Shown here piece after piece: positions 43,971 through 53,350 of a DNA stretch of 64,000 bases. The position numbers and the translations under genes were made by a program. The notes under the pieces are model-generated. The model ran no database searches and was not told the DNA's origin. It saw nothing but the letters and a program-made list of their open reading frames with translations. How positions within the stretch are numbered: position 1 is the first letter of the stretch; each line of letters starts with the position of its first letter. Source of the stretch: Flexivirga caeni (GTDB lineage Bacteria > Actinomycetota > Actinomycetes > Actinomycetales > Dermatophilaceae); contig NZ_RJJQ01000004.1 in NCBI RefSeq assembly GCF_003724155.1, positions 62,001 through 126,000 on the forward strand, given 5' to 3'.

Positions 43971-45977
43971 GTGGCATTCGACCGGCTCCTGGCACCGATC
44001 GAGATCGGCGGCCTGACGCTGCCCAATCGCGTCGTGATGGGCTCGATGCACACCGGCTTCGAGGATCGCAGCAAGGACTTCGGCAAGCTCGCGGCATACC
44101 TCGCCGAGCGGGCCAGTGGCGGTGCCGGGCTGATCGTGACCGGTGGCTTCGCCCCGAATGTCGAAGGGTGGCTGCTGCCGGCCGGGTCACTGATCTCGAC
44201 GCGGCGGGCGGCGCGCAAGCACCTCGTCATCACCGACGCGGTTCATGCGGAGGGCGGGCGAATCCTGTTGCAGGTGCTGCATGCCGGACGCTACGGTTAC
44301 CAGCCCTTCATCCGGTCCGCGAGCAGCAGGAGGTCACCGATCACGCCGTTCCGGCCGCGAGCCTTATCCGCGCGAGGGGTCGAGCGCACCATCGGTTCAT
44401 TTGTGCGCGCGGCCCGGCTCGCCGAGCTTGCGGGGTATGACGGCGTCGAGATCATGGGCTCAGAGGGATACCTGATCAACCAGTTCCTCGCGGCCCGCAC
44501 GAACGATCGCACGGATGCGTGGGGCGGCACCGCGCTCACCCGGATGCGCTTCCCCCGGGAGATCATCCGCCGGGTCCGCGACGCCGTGGATGATGCCTTC
44601 CTGGTCAGCTACCGCATCTCCCTGCTGGATCTGGTCGAGGACGGGCAGACCTGGGACGAAGTGGTGACCCTCGCGCAGTTGCTACAGGAGGCGGGTGCCT
44701 CGATGTTCGGCACCGGCATCGGCTGGCACGAGGCACGTGTCCCCACCATCGTCACGTCGGTGCCGCGGGCAGCCTTCGTGGACTGGACGGCTCGGCTCAA
44801 GGCAGCTGTCGACATACCGGTCGTCGCCACGAACCGGATCAACACCCCGCAGGTCGCCGCGGACATCCTGGCGAACGGGCAGGCGGACCTGGTGCAGCTG
44901 GCCCGCCCGCTGCTGGCCGACCCGGACTTCCTGCGCAAGGCCGCCGCCGGCCGTGCCGACGAGATCAACACCTGCATCGCGTGCAACCAGGCGTGCCTGG
45001 ACAACACGTTCGCGCACAAGGTGGCCAGTTGCCTGGTCAACCCCCGCGCGGGGCGGGAGACCAGCCTGGTGCTGCGGCCGGTGCCGCCGCACCGGCAACG
45101 CCGGATCGCCGTCGTCGGCGCGGGCCCGGCGGGGCTCGCCGCCGCGGTGTCCAGCGCCGAACGCGGGCACCAGGTCACGCTTTTCGAGCGTGATGCCGAG
45201 CTGGGCGGTCAGTTCCGCCTCGCGATGCGAGTGCCGGGCAAAGAGGAGTATGCCGAGATGTTGCGCTACTACCGGAGGCGAACGGAGACCCTCGGCGTCG
45301 ACGTGCGGCTCGGCGTGATCGCCGACGAGACGACGCTGCGCGGTTTCAGTGACGTGATCGTCGCGACCGGTGTGCGACCGCGCATGCCCGACATCCCCGG
45401 CATCGATCACCCGAGTGTCGTCCCGTATGACGCACTGCTGCGCGGTGACGTCATCGCCGGACGTCGGGTCGCGGTGATCGGCGCCGGCGGCATCGGGTAT
45501 GACGTCAGCGAGTTCCTCACGCGGCACTCCGCGCCGGCAGACTGGCGGGCCCACTGGGGCGTGACCGACGACCCGACGGCGCCCGGTGGTCTGGCCACGA
45601 AGCAGCCGGCCGAGCCGCTGCGGCAGGTGTTCCTGCTGCAGCGCAAGCCCGCACCGCTGGGCAAGGGGCTCGGCAAGACCACCGGCTGGGTGCACCGCGC
45701 CGCGTTGCGGGACGCCGGCGTCGAGTTGATCGGCTCTGCGTCATACGACCGCATCGATGAGGACGGACTGCACCTCACTCTCGGGCCCGGGGGCAAGGCC
45801 AGTCATCGACTGCTCGCCGTCGACACCATCGTGATCTGCGCGGGGCAGGAGTCGGTGCGAGACCTGGTGCGGGACGATGACGCCGCGCGGCACGTGATCG
45901 GCGGCGCCGACCGGGCCGCTGAACTGGACGCCAAGCGCGCGATTGCGCAGGCCACGGAGCTGGCCGCGCGGCTCTGA
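43971..45977 (+). CDS. fadH: NADPH-dependent 2,4-dienoyl-CoA reductase (FadH-type)
   Basis: Flavin/iron-sulfur enzyme that reduces 2,4-dienoyl-CoA during degradation of unsaturated fatty acids. From GTG 43971 it is 668 residues, the normal length. The N-terminal FMN barrel has LTLPNRVVMGSMHTGFE and GYDGVEIMGSEGYLINQF. The 4Fe-4S ligands are CIACNQACLDN plus a Cys in ASCLVNPRAGRE. The FAD/NAD half starts RRIAVVGAGPAGLAAAVS and has a second nucleotide motif RRVAVIGAGGIGYDVSEF. In-frame sequence before 43971 belongs to the kup 3' region and is not coding. Close homologues act on other enones, so a broader role is possible. Confidence 0.9.
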   Translation: MAFDRLLAPIEIGGLTLPNRVVMGSMHTGFEDRSKDFGKLAAYLAERASGGAGLIVTGGFAPNVEGWLLPAGSLISTRRAARKHLVITDAVHAEGGRILLQVLHAGRYGYQPFIRSASSRRSPITPFRPRALSARGVERTIGSFVRAARLAELAGYDGVEIMGSEGYLINQFLAARTNDRTDAWGGTALTRMRFPREIIRRVRDAVDDAFLVSYRISLLDLVEDGQTWDEVVTLAQLLQEAGASMFGTGIGWHEARVPTIVTSVPRAAFVDWTARLKAAVDIPVVATNRINTPQVAADILANGQADLVQLARPLLADPDFLRKAAAGRADEINTCIACNQACLDNTFAHKVASCLVNPRAGRETSLVLRPVPPHRQRRIAVVGAGPAGLAAAVSSAERGHQVTLFERDAELGGQFRLAMRVPGKEEYAEMLRYYRRRTETLGVDVRLGVIADETTLRGFSDVIVATGVRPRMPDIPGIDHPSVVPYDALLRGDVIAGRRVAVIGAGGIGYDVSEFLTRHSAPADWRAHWGVTDDPTAPGGLATKQPAEPLRQVFLLQRKPAPLGKGLGKTTGWVHRAALRDAGVELIGSASYDRIDEDGLHLTLGPGGKASHRLLAVDTIVICAGQESVRDLVRDDDAARHVIGGADRAAELDAKRAIAQATELAARL

Positions 45978-46016
45978 GCCGGGGGCTGGGCGGCGCTCGG
46001 CCGCCCAGCCGTCGCG

Positions 46017-46325
46017 TCAGCCGTTCGGCGTGAACGCCTTGACCACATCCGCCTCCACCTGGGCGTAGGCGGTGCCGGCCGAGCCGACCGCGACACCGAT
46101 CTCGGCGAGTGCGGTGCGCACCTTGGTCTGGGCCTTGGACCACTCCTCGTTCAGCGCGGCGTACTGGTTGGCGCCCTTGCCGGTCCAGGTCGCCTGGAGG
46201 GTCGTCAGCTTGCCCTTCATCCGCTGCATGAGCAGGTCGATGTCCTCGGCCATCGCACCGATGTCGGTGCTGTGGGTGCTCAGTTCGGCGCTGCTGACCG
46301 AGTATCCGTCGTGGGGTGTGTGCAT
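46017..46325 (-). CDS. WXG100-family (ESAT-6-like) protein
   Basis: A 102-residue helical protein exported by type VII secretion in relatives. The central WTGKGANQY holds the WXG turn between two helices, with the first helix SSAELSTHSTDIGAMAEDID. The C-terminal YAQVEADVV is close to the YxxxD/E secretion signal. No EccC, EccD or partner WXG100 gene is in the window, so it is an orphan substrate or works with an ESX locus elsewhere. It lies upstream (in its direction) of nothing related and follows fadH with converging ends 40 bases apart. Confidence 0.85.
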   Translation of the reverse strand: MHTPHDGYSVSSAELSTHSTDIGAMAEDIDLLMQRMKGKLTTLQATWTGKGANQYAALNEEWSKAQTKVRTALAEIGVAVGSAGTAYAQVEADVVKAFTPNG

Positions 46326-46432
46326 GTCTGCCTCCCGTTAGGCGTCCGCCGGGTGCGAACGTGTCGTGCCGACGGTAGGCGGAGCGGGTCGATCCCCGCA
46401 GAAGTTATCCACAGGGGCCGGCCGCGGGCACA

Positions 46433-48490
46433 CTAGCAGTGGTCCGTCAGCTCGGCGGGGAGCGGCTCCGAATGGACGACGGTGAGTGCCGAAACCGCCC
46501 GGGTGAGAACGACATACAGCCTTCGCAGGCCAGTCCGCGCATCCGGTTCGGCGGCGGCGATGGCGGCCGGTTCGACCACCAGGACCCGGTCGAACTCCAG
46601 GCCTTTGGCGACCGTCGCCGGCACGACCTGCACCCGGTGGTCGGCATCGTCGCCGGAGTCGGTGTCCAGCCGGCCGTGTTCGACACCGCTGTCCTGCAAC
46701 GCCGCCGAGACACGATTGCACATCGCGTCGGGAGCGATCACGCCCACGGACCCTTCACCGGCCAGCGCCGCTCGAACGGCTGCCACCACCTCGGGGAGCA
46801 GCTGGGCACCACCCGCCGGCACGAGGGTCAGCTCGCCAGGGTTGTCGCGCACGCTCACCGGTGCACCGAGGCCGGGAGCCATGCTCGGCAGCAGCCGTGC
46901 AGCGAAGTCGATGACCGACGCCGGCACCCGGAAACCACGATCGAGCACCTCCAGATGGTGCTCCGGCTTGCCGAGGTGCGCCATCGCGTCCGCCCAGCTG
47001 TCGGTCGCCCACGGCGTGGTGCCCTGCGCGATGTCGCCGAGCACGGTGACCGAACCCGTCGAGCAGCGCCGGCCGACGGCACGCAACTGCATGGGGGACA
47101 GGTCCTGCGCCTCGTCGAGCACCACGTGCCCGAGGCTGCCGGTGCGGTCGAGCAGGTCGTGCAACTCGTCGAGCAGGGTGAGGTCGGCGACACTCCAGCG
47201 AGCGCTGCCCTTGCTACGAGGAGGTCTGTCCCACAACAGGATTCGCTGCTCGTCCGGATCCAGCACATCGGCCGCCGCGGCGTCCAGCCGTTCGGGGGAC
47301 GACCACAACTCGAACAGCACCTGCGCCGGATCGACGGCGGGCCAGATCGACGCGGCATATTTCTTCACCGGCGCGCTGCGCGCAATCGAGTCCTGCACCC
47401 GGTCGTCCGGCGAGTCGCCGGCGCGCTCCATGCGCAGCAGCACGGCGTGTGCCAGGCGCCGTGGCAGCATCGAGCGCGCGGCACCGAATCGCACGCCGCG
47501 GCCGGTCAGTTCGTCAACGATCTCCTGCACTTCGTATGCCGGCACCCGCCACTTGCGGGAGCCGCGCGGGACGACCAGCGCCTCCGTGGGCGTGCCGACC
47601 CGAGCCCACAGCGCTCGACGCAACACCTGCGCCATACGCGAATCGCCTTTGAGGAGTGCAGCTTCCGTGCTGTCGACCGCACGCACCCGCCCGTGCGCCA
47701 CCAGGTCGGCTGCGGTCGAGTGCTCCACCCGGACCTCGCCCAGCGCGGGCAGCACCGCACTGATGTGATCCAGGAACGCGCGGTTCGGGCCGACCACCAG
47801 CACGCCGGTGCGCTCCAGTCGGTCGCGATGGGTGTAGAGCAACCAAGCGGCACGGTGCAGCCCGACGGCCGTTTTGCCGGTGCCGGGCGCGCCCTGCACG
47901 CACACGGAGACGTCGATGCCGGAGCGGACGATCTCGTCCTGCTCCGGCTGGATGGTGGCGACGATGTCGCGCATGGGCCCGGTCCGGGGGCGCTCGATCT
48001 CACCGGCGAGGATGGCACTGGAGTGGTCGGATTCCGCTGCAGTCAGCAGGTTTTCATCCTCGATTGCGTTGATCTGGCCGTGGTCGATGCCGAACCGCCG
48101 ACGGCGTACGATGCCCATCGGTTCGGTGCGCGAGGCACGGTAGAAGGCGGTCGAGACCGGCGCTCGCCAGTCGAGTACGACGGGGTCGCCCTCGGCATTG
48201 CTGACGTGGCGGCGGCCGATGTAGCTCACCGCATGCGGTTCGGTCTCGTCGCGGTGCTCGTCCGGCAGTGGCTGCTGGTGGTCCAGTCGCCCGAAGAAGA
48301 GGGTGGTGTGCGGGTCGTCCTGCAACGATGCGACCCGCCGCGCGAGAGTGATCGCCAGTTCGTATGCCGAGTCGCCGTCGCTGGCCCGGGTGGGATCGAG
48401 CGATTCGGCGCGCTCGCGCATCCGGGCGAGATCGGCGCGTGCGGCCGCAAGGTAGGCGCGTTCTGCTGCGAGGTCGGGGCTGGTCAGCAT
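46433..48490 (-). CDS. UvrD-like helicase, HelD/HelR family (RNA polymerase-recycling)
   Basis: SF1 ATPase of 685 residues. N-terminal coiled coil (AERAYLAAARADLARMRERA) that in HelD inserts into RNA polymerase, Walker A in CVQGAPGTGKTAVGLHRAA, Walker B/DExQ in LGHVVLDEAQDLSPMQLRAV, and C-terminal RRLYVVLTRAVSALTVVHS. The size and N-terminal arm match actinobacterial HelD, and the HelR sub-group confers rifampicin tolerance in Streptomyces and mycobacteria. Whether this is the HelR branch needs a tree. Function inferred: removes stalled or drug-bound RNA polymerase. The gap downstream has palindromes. Confidence 0.85.
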   Translation of the reverse strand: MLTSPDLAAERAYLAAARADLARMRERAESLDPTRASDGDSAYELAITLARRVASLQDDPHTTLFFGRLDHQQPLPDEHRDETEPHAVSYIGRRHVSNAEGDPVVLDWRAPVSTAFYRASRTEPMGIVRRRRFGIDHGQINAIEDENLLTAAESDHSSAILAGEIERPRTGPMRDIVATIQPEQDEIVRSGIDVSVCVQGAPGTGKTAVGLHRAAWLLYTHRDRLERTGVLVVGPNRAFLDHISAVLPALGEVRVEHSTAADLVAHGRVRAVDSTEAALLKGDSRMAQVLRRALWARVGTPTEALVVPRGSRKWRVPAYEVQEIVDELTGRGVRFGAARSMLPRRLAHAVLLRMERAGDSPDDRVQDSIARSAPVKKYAASIWPAVDPAQVLFELWSSPERLDAAAADVLDPDEQRILLWDRPPRSKGSARWSVADLTLLDELHDLLDRTGSLGHVVLDEAQDLSPMQLRAVGRRCSTGSVTVLGDIAQGTTPWATDSWADAMAHLGKPEHHLEVLDRGFRVPASVIDFAARLLPSMAPGLGAPVSVRDNPGELTLVPAGGAQLLPEVVAAVRAALAGEGSVGVIAPDAMCNRVSAALQDSGVEHGRLDTDSGDDADHRVQVVPATVAKGLEFDRVLVVEPAAIAAAEPDARTGLRRLYVVLTRAVSALTVVHSEPLPAELTDHC

Positions 48491-48514
48491 GGAACTCCCA
48501 GGGTTGACGGTTCA

Positions 48515-48607
48515 CCGAGCGGGGTACTTCTCCGCCGAGAGGGGTACTTCTCCGGCCCGATCCGCCGGTTCGTTGTACCCCGCTCGGTGCGGATGTACCC
48601 CGCTCGG
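48515..48607. repeat. Tandem palindrome built from CGAGCGGGGTAC / GTACCCCGCTCG
   Basis: Two related units CGAGCGGGGTACTTCTCC and CGAGAGGGGTACTTCTCC (48516-48555), then two reverse units TGTACCCCGCTCGG (48574-48587 and 48594-48607). The element lies directly upstream of the HelD-like gene start and may pair into a long or cruciform structure. Confidence 0.8.
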
Positions 48608-48647
48608 CAAGAGGGCTGGCGGAAGACAGCGCCCGGGGCATGACGAA

Positions 48648-48731
48648 AGGGGCGCCTCGTCCGGCGGTATTGGTGGGGAAGAGGGAGTATATCCGCTCAA
48701 TTCCTGCCACCCCGCCGTCCGAGGCGCCCCT
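48648..48731. repeat. Large hairpin (AGGGGCGCCTCG arms)
   Basis: AGGGGCGCCTCG (48648-48659) and CGAGGCGCCCCT (48720-48731) perfect, with CCGGCGG / CCGCCGT continuing the pairing inward and a less paired AT-rich centre (GAGTATATCC). The surrounding 48491-48826 gap has no supported gene. Confidence 0.75.
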
Positions 48732-48826
48732 CGCGAGATCCGGCCCCGTCACAAGCCGGATCCACCCCGTCAGGACCATCCGGGCACGGAGGAAGGGAGA
48801 GTTGCCCAGGGGTCCTTCGTCGCGGC

Positions 48827-50374
48827 CTACCCAGACGATGCCTCGCCCAGGGTGACCGTGACGTTCTGCTGCTGGCCATCGCGCACGATGGTCAGCGTGA
48901 CCTTGTCTCCGACATTGTGGGCGCGGACGTAGGCGATCAGTGAGGACGCCGGTGGGCTGCCCAACTGCTGTCCGTCGAACTTGGTGACGACGTCACCAGC
49001 CTTCAGTCCGGCCTGCGCCGCCGGAGAACCGCTGTTCACTTTGTCGATCTTCGCGCCCTGCACGGAGGCGTTGTCCAGCGTGACTGTCGCCGGGTTGTTG
49101 TCGACTTCCACCCCGATCTGCGGATGCTTGACCGAGCCGGTTCGCATCAGCTGTCCCGTGATGTTCTGGACGACGCTCACGGGGATAGCAAACCCGATTC
49201 CGATGTTGCCGGACTGGGAAGAACCTGACGATTGCCCGAGAGTGGCGATCGAGGAGTTGATGCCGATGAGCTTTCCGGACCCGCTGACGAGCGCTCCGCC
49301 GGAGTTGCCGGGGTTGATCGCGGCACTGGTCTGGATCGCGTTGGTGGTGGAGGTGTTGTTCTGGGCTGACTGGGTTCCGCCACCGAACGGGTTCTGGTCG
49401 TTGCCGCCGCTCTGGCTCTCCTGCCGGGTGGTCACCGGCCGGTTGAGCGCGCTGACGATGCCGGTGGTCACGGTGCCGGCGAGACCGAGCGGGTTGCCGA
49501 CTGCCATGACCGGCTGCCCGACGACGAGCTTGCTGTCGTCACCCATCGTGATCGGGTGCAGATCGGCCGGTGGCTTCTCGATCTTGATCACGGCCAGATC
49601 GGTGCTCGGGTCGGTGCCGACCACCTTGGCGTCGTAGGTGCGGCCGTCGTTGAGCGTCACCGTCACCTTGGGGTTCTTGCCCGCGCCGGCAACCACGTGG
49701 TTGTTGGTCACGATGTTGCCGGCCTGGTCGAGGATGACGCCCGATCCTTCGTCGCCGGAGCTGCCCGCGATGACGGTGATCGACACGACGCTCGGGCTCA
49801 CCTTTGCGGCCGTTGCCGACCAGTTGATGGAGCCCGAGTCCGCGAAGTCGGCTGGGTTCGCCTGCACCACGGTGGTGTGCGAACCCCCGCTTGCTGCCGT
49901 GCCGTTGCTGTCCCGGGTGAGTGCGTAGGTGCCCCCGCTGGCCAGGATCGCCGCGAGCACGGCGGCCACCGGCACCGCGGCCCAGCGCTTGCTCTTCCCG
50001 GGTCCGCTGCCGCCACCTGTCGGCCCGGAGCCGTAGGGCTGGCTGGAGTATGACGGTGCGCCATACCCGGGGCCGCCCGCACCGGGTCCGCCCGCGCCGC
50101 CGGTGGTGGGCGGCGGGGCGTACGGGTTCTGCGGAGCGGCACCGGCATACATCGGCGGCTGGTAACCCGGGCCGGCGCCGTACTGCGGCGGCTGCTGACC
50201 AGGCCTGCCCGGCTGCTGCGCCTGCGGCTGCTGCGGTGCCGCGCCGTATGCCGGCCGCGGATGTGCCGGCAGTTGCGCAGTGTGGTCGTCGGTGCCGTAG
50301 ATGCGTCCGGTGTTCTCGGTGTCCTGTGGTTCGCGTCGCCCCTGGCCGTCCTGGTCAGGCTGCTCAAACGACAT
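48827..50374 (-). CDS. pepD: PepD-like HtrA-family serine protease with PDZ domain
   Basis: Membrane-anchored trypsin-like protease of 515 residues. Pro/Gln/Gly-rich cytosolic N-terminus, one membrane helix (AAVPVAAVLAAILASGGTYAL), catalytic triad His in TNNHVVAGAGKNP, Asp in STDLAVIKIEKP and Ser in INPGNSGGALVSGSGK, then a PDZ domain with VNSGSPAAQAGLKAGDVVTKF. ATG 50374. It stands 87 bases after mprB, the mycobacterial mprA-mprB-pepD order, where the protease is controlled by and feeds back on the two-component system under envelope stress. The same role is inferred. Confident family call. Confidence 0.9.
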   Translation of the reverse strand: MSFEQPDQDGQGRREPQDTENTGRIYGTDDHTAQLPAHPRPAYGAAPQQPQAQQPGRPGQQPPQYGAGPGYQPPMYAGAAPQNPYAPPPTTGGAGGPGAGGPGYGAPSYSSQPYGSGPTGGGSGPGKSKRWAAVPVAAVLAAILASGGTYALTRDSNGTAASGGSHTTVVQANPADFADSGSINWSATAAKVSPSVVSITVIAGSSGDEGSGVILDQAGNIVTNNHVVAGAGKNPKVTVTLNDGRTYDAKVVGTDPSTDLAVIKIEKPPADLHPITMGDDSKLVVGQPVMAVGNPLGLAGTVTTGIVSALNRPVTTRQESQSGGNDQNPFGGGTQSAQNNTSTTNAIQTSAAINPGNSGGALVSGSGKLIGINSSIATLGQSSGSSQSGNIGIGFAIPVSVVQNITGQLMRTGSVKHPQIGVEVDNNPATVTLDNASVQGAKIDKVNSGSPAAQAGLKAGDVVTKFDGQQLGSPPASSLIAYVRAHNVGDKVTLTIVRDGQQQNVTVTLGEASSG

Positions 50375-50461
50375 TGGTGATACCCCTCGTGATGATCCGG
50401 TCTGCGCTATGACGGCTTGTCTGAAACCCACTCAACGGTGTGCGGCTGTCGCCATACTTCA

Positions 50462-52015
50462 TCATGCCTGTGGGCTTCCTGTGCGCTCTGCGGAGACGGT
50501 TTCGTCGGCCGAATCGTCGGGAGTGCCAGCCGGTGCGGGCATCGCGGGCATCGTCGCGACGAAGGTGGCGCCACCTCCAGGAGTGTCCTGCACCTCGACC
50601 TGTCCCTTGTGTGCCTGCACGATCGCGGTCACGATGGCTAGCCCGAGACCGCTGCCGCCGCGCTCGCTGTTGCGCGATGCGTCCGCGCGATAGAAGCGTT
50701 CGAAGATGCGCCGACGCAATTCGGCCGGCACGCCGTCGCCGTGGTCCACCACTCGCAACTCCGCGGTGCCGTTCCGGGCGCCGACCGTCACCTCGATCGG
50801 CGTCCCGTTCGGCGTGTAGCTGATCGCATTGGCGACCAGGTTGGTGACCACTTGTCGCAGTCCGGCGTCGTCGCCGAGCACCATCGTCGGCTCGACCGCG
50901 CCGGTCAGGCCACGCAGCCGCACGTCCCGTGAGTGGTCGATGGCCTTTGCGTCCTGCACCGCGTCGGCCGCGAGAACGGTCAGGTCGACCGGTGCGTGCG
51001 GCTTCTCGATGTTGTCCTTGTGGCGGCGCTCGAGCCGGGTCAGCAGCAAGAGGTCGTCGACCATTTCCGCCATGCGGGTCGCTTCGTCCTCGATACGGCC
51101 CAGCGCCGACCGCACGTCCTCGGGCCGGGAGACCGCGCCCTGCCGGAAGAGTTCGGCATACCCGCGCACGGTGGCGAGGGGGGTGCGCAGCTCGTGCGAT
51201 GCGTCGGCCACGAATTGGCGCATCCGCTCCTCGGATGCCCGCCGGACGGCAAAGGAGTCCTCGATGCGGGCCAGCATGACATTCAGTGACTTGCTGAGAC
51301 TGCCGATCTCGTCCTGCGCACCGGGAGAGGGGACGCGCTGGGTGAGATCCCCGCCGGCGATCTTCTTGGCGGTGTCCTCGATCTCGTGCAGCGGGCGCAG
51401 CGCACGTCGTACGGCGTACCAGCCGAGGACGGCACAGGCGACCAGCGCAATCATGCCGACCAGGAACATCACCAGCTCGAGGTGTTCGATGACCTCGTCG
51501 GTGTGGTCCATGGACACCGCGACGGCGTAGACGTAGGTGACGCCGTCGTCGGATCCCGTGCCTGCCACGACATGCCAGCTGTTCCCGCTGCCCTGGGACG
51601 CCACGGTGAAGATGCGGCCGCTGACTACGCGGGGATCGGTGCTGGTCAGGCTGGGGATCGAGGGCAGGTCACCGGGCGACGAGTTGTTGCCCGGGTCGGT
51701 CATCAGGCTGTATTCCTTGCCGTTGGTCGTCTGTAGCTCGACGGCATAGGTGTTGGTCGGCACGTAGGCGAACGCGCGTTGCTCGGTCGCGTGGTTGGCG
51801 ATCGCGCCGTCGACCAGATGTGTGCTGGCGGCGCGCAATTCGGCATCCTGCCGGGCGGTCATGTAGCTGCGTACCTGCGCGGTGACGGCCGCTCCCGTCG
51901 CGATCAGCGCGATGGCGAGCAGGCTCAGCAGCAACACAGTCAGTCGCAACCGAAGGGGCATGGCCGACAACTCGTGCCGGACACGCCCGTGGACGGATCG
52001 TGGTGCGGTCGTCAC
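50462..52015 (-). CDS. mprB: Sensor histidine kinase, MprB-like
   Basis: Two-membrane-segment sensor kinase of 517 residues. First helix RLTVLLLSLLAIALIATGAA, an extracellular sensor of about 150 residues, second helix MFLVGMIALVACAVLGWYAV, a HAMP linker, the His box FVADASHELRTPLATVRGYAE, N and G boxes (VVTNLVANAISYTPNG, DHGDGVPAELRRRIFERFYR, GGSGLGLAIV). GTG 52015 overlaps the regulator's stop by 4 bases. Pairs with the regulator at 52012-52710. In mycobacteria MprB senses envelope stress. Confidence 0.9.
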   Translation of the reverse strand: MTTAPRSVHGRVRHELSAMPLRLRLTVLLLSLLAIALIATGAAVTAQVRSYMTARQDAELRAASTHLVDGAIANHATEQRAFAYVPTNTYAVELQTTNGKEYSLMTDPGNNSSPGDLPSIPSLTSTDPRVVSGRIFTVASQGSGNSWHVVAGTGSDDGVTYVYAVAVSMDHTDEVIEHLELVMFLVGMIALVACAVLGWYAVRRALRPLHEIEDTAKKIAGGDLTQRVPSPGAQDEIGSLSKSLNVMLARIEDSFAVRRASEERMRQFVADASHELRTPLATVRGYAELFRQGAVSRPEDVRSALGRIEDEATRMAEMVDDLLLLTRLERRHKDNIEKPHAPVDLTVLAADAVQDAKAIDHSRDVRLRGLTGAVEPTMVLGDDAGLRQVVTNLVANAISYTPNGTPIEVTVGARNGTAELRVVDHGDGVPAELRRRIFERFYRADASRNSERGGSGLGLAIVTAIVQAHKGQVEVQDTPGGGATFVATMPAMPAPAGTPDDSADETVSAERTGSPQA

Positions 52016-52710
52016 TCTCTCGGAGCGCGCAACACGTATCCGACACCACGTTTGGTGTGGATCAGCGGAGCGACGTCGCCGACATCGATCTTGCGCCGCA
52101 GGTAGGAGATGTAGCTCTCGACGATGCCCGCCTCGCCCCGGAAGTCGTAGTCCCAGACGTGGTCGAGGATCTGGGCCTTGGACAGCACGCGGCCCGGGTT
52201 GAGCATGAGGTAGCGCAGCAGCTTGAACTCGGTGGGCGACACCTCGATCACCTGTCCGGCACGCCGGACTTCGTGGGAGTCCTCGTCGAGTTCGAGATCA
52301 GCGACCTGCACGGTGGCACGGGAGTCGTCCTCGACGTGCGTGCGCCGCAGCACGGCGCGGATGCGGGCGACGACCTCTTCCAAGCTGAACGGTTTGGTGA
52401 CGTAGTCGTCACCGCCGACCGTCAGGCCCTTGACCTTGTCCTCGACGGCGTCGCGGGCAGTCAGGAACACGATCGGCAGGTCGATGCCGTTGCCCCGCAG
52501 CCGGCGGGTGACGGTGAACCCGTCCATGTCCGGCAGCATCACGTCGAGCACCGCTAGGTCGAGCGGGTGCTCGCCCGCGACGGTGAGTGCTTCGTTGCCA
52601 TTGGCGGCGGTGTGCACCTCGAAGCCGGCGAACTTCAGGCTCGTCGCGAGCAACTCGCGGATGTTGGTTTCGTCCTCGACCACGAGGAGGCGTGCTTCCG
52701 GAGAACTCAT
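52012..52710 (-). CDS. mprA: OmpR-family response regulator, MprA-like
   Basis: A 232-residue regulator: receiver domain with LLVVEDETNIRELL and phospho-acceptor Asp in LDVMLPDMDGF, FLTARDAVEDKVKGL (Thr/Lys switch) and a C-terminal winged HTH of OmpR type (TEFKLLRYLMLNPGRVLSK, YISYLRRKIDVGD). ATG 52710. Sits directly before mprB. It would activate pepD and its own operon. The 214-base gap to the divergent MarR gene is the likely promoter region. Confidence 0.9.
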   Translation of the reverse strand: MSSPEARLLVVEDETNIRELLATSLKFAGFEVHTAANGNEALTVAGEHPLDLAVLDVMLPDMDGFTVTRRLRGNGIDLPIVFLTARDAVEDKVKGLTVGGDDYVTKPFSLEEVVARIRAVLRRTHVEDDSRATVQVADLELDEDSHEVRRAGQVIEVSPTEFKLLRYLMLNPGRVLSKAQILDHVWDYDFRGEAGIVESYISYLRRKIDVGDVAPLIHTKRGVGYVLRAPRE

Positions 52711-52892
52711 GGATTTACTGTGACCGCTTTCACTGGGAACTTCCTGGGAATCACATGATACGACTCCGCGATTTTGATGGGGAGCGGAGGTGACCTTGCC
52801 GACGCCTCGCAGTGCCCCGATCGACAACGGTGCATACCCGCATTTCACGGGCGGGAGATTCGGGTGTCCGTCCGGCAGGAACGGCGAAGTAG

Positions 52893-52924
52893 TTAGCTTG
52901 GCTAATGAGCTATGCTAAGCAGTT
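52893..52924 (+). promoter_or_regulatory. Operator and promoter of the marR-like gene
   Basis: Palindrome TTAGCTTGGCTAA (52893-52905) next to a -10-like TATGCT (52911-52916), 8 bases before GTG 52925. This predicts a leaderless or nearly leaderless mRNA and autorepression by the MarR protein. Confidence 0.6.
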
Positions 52925-53350
52925 GTGACTCCCGTGGAACGCCGAAGACTTGCCGCCGACCTGCGGTCCGTGTGCATGCGCGTCAGTCGCCGCGTGCGGT
53001 TCTCCGGCGGTGGGCTGCTTCCCCCGCACCAGGTGTCGGTGCTGGCCAAGCTCGACCAGCAGGTCCGCACGCCGCGCGAGCTGGCGCAGATCGAATGCGT
53101 CAGCGCTCCGTCCATGACCCGGACCGTGAACGCGCTCGTGGAGCAGGGTTTCGTCGGCCGGGAGCCGGACCCGGACGACGGCCGCCAAGTGCGGCTGCAA
53201 CTGACCCCGGAGGGTCGCAAGAAACTGACCGGCATCCGCCGTTCGCGGGACGAATGGGTCCATGCGCGGATGGCTGATCTCACCGAAGAGGAGTGCGAGG
53301 TAGTGCGGCAGGCAGTCGACATCCTGGAGCGGGTGGTGTCCACCGTATGA
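52925..53350 (+). CDS. MarR-family transcriptional regulator
   Basis: A 141-residue winged HTH regulator, dimeric by family. DNA-binding segment ELAQIECVSAPSMTRTVNAL and wing GLVGREPDPDDGRQVRLQLT are visible (VEQGFVGREPDPDD, with Arg in DDGRQVRLQL). GTG 52925 is 8 bases after the -10-like box. It overlaps the MFS gene start by 4 bases, so it most likely represses its own operon with the exporter, releasing it on binding a toxic ligand. Ligand unknown. Confidence 0.9.
   Translation: MTPVERRRLAADLRSVCMRVSRRVRFSGGGLLPPHQVSVLAKLDQQVRTPRELAQIECVSAPSMTRTVNALVEQGFVGREPDPDDGRQVRLQLTPEGRKKLTGIRRSRDEWVHARMADLTEEECEVVRQAVDILERVVSTV

Noticed and set aside
46439..48643. Plus-strand open frame of 734 codons
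   Set aside because: Antisense shadow of the HelD-like gene; composition typical of reversed high-GC genes.
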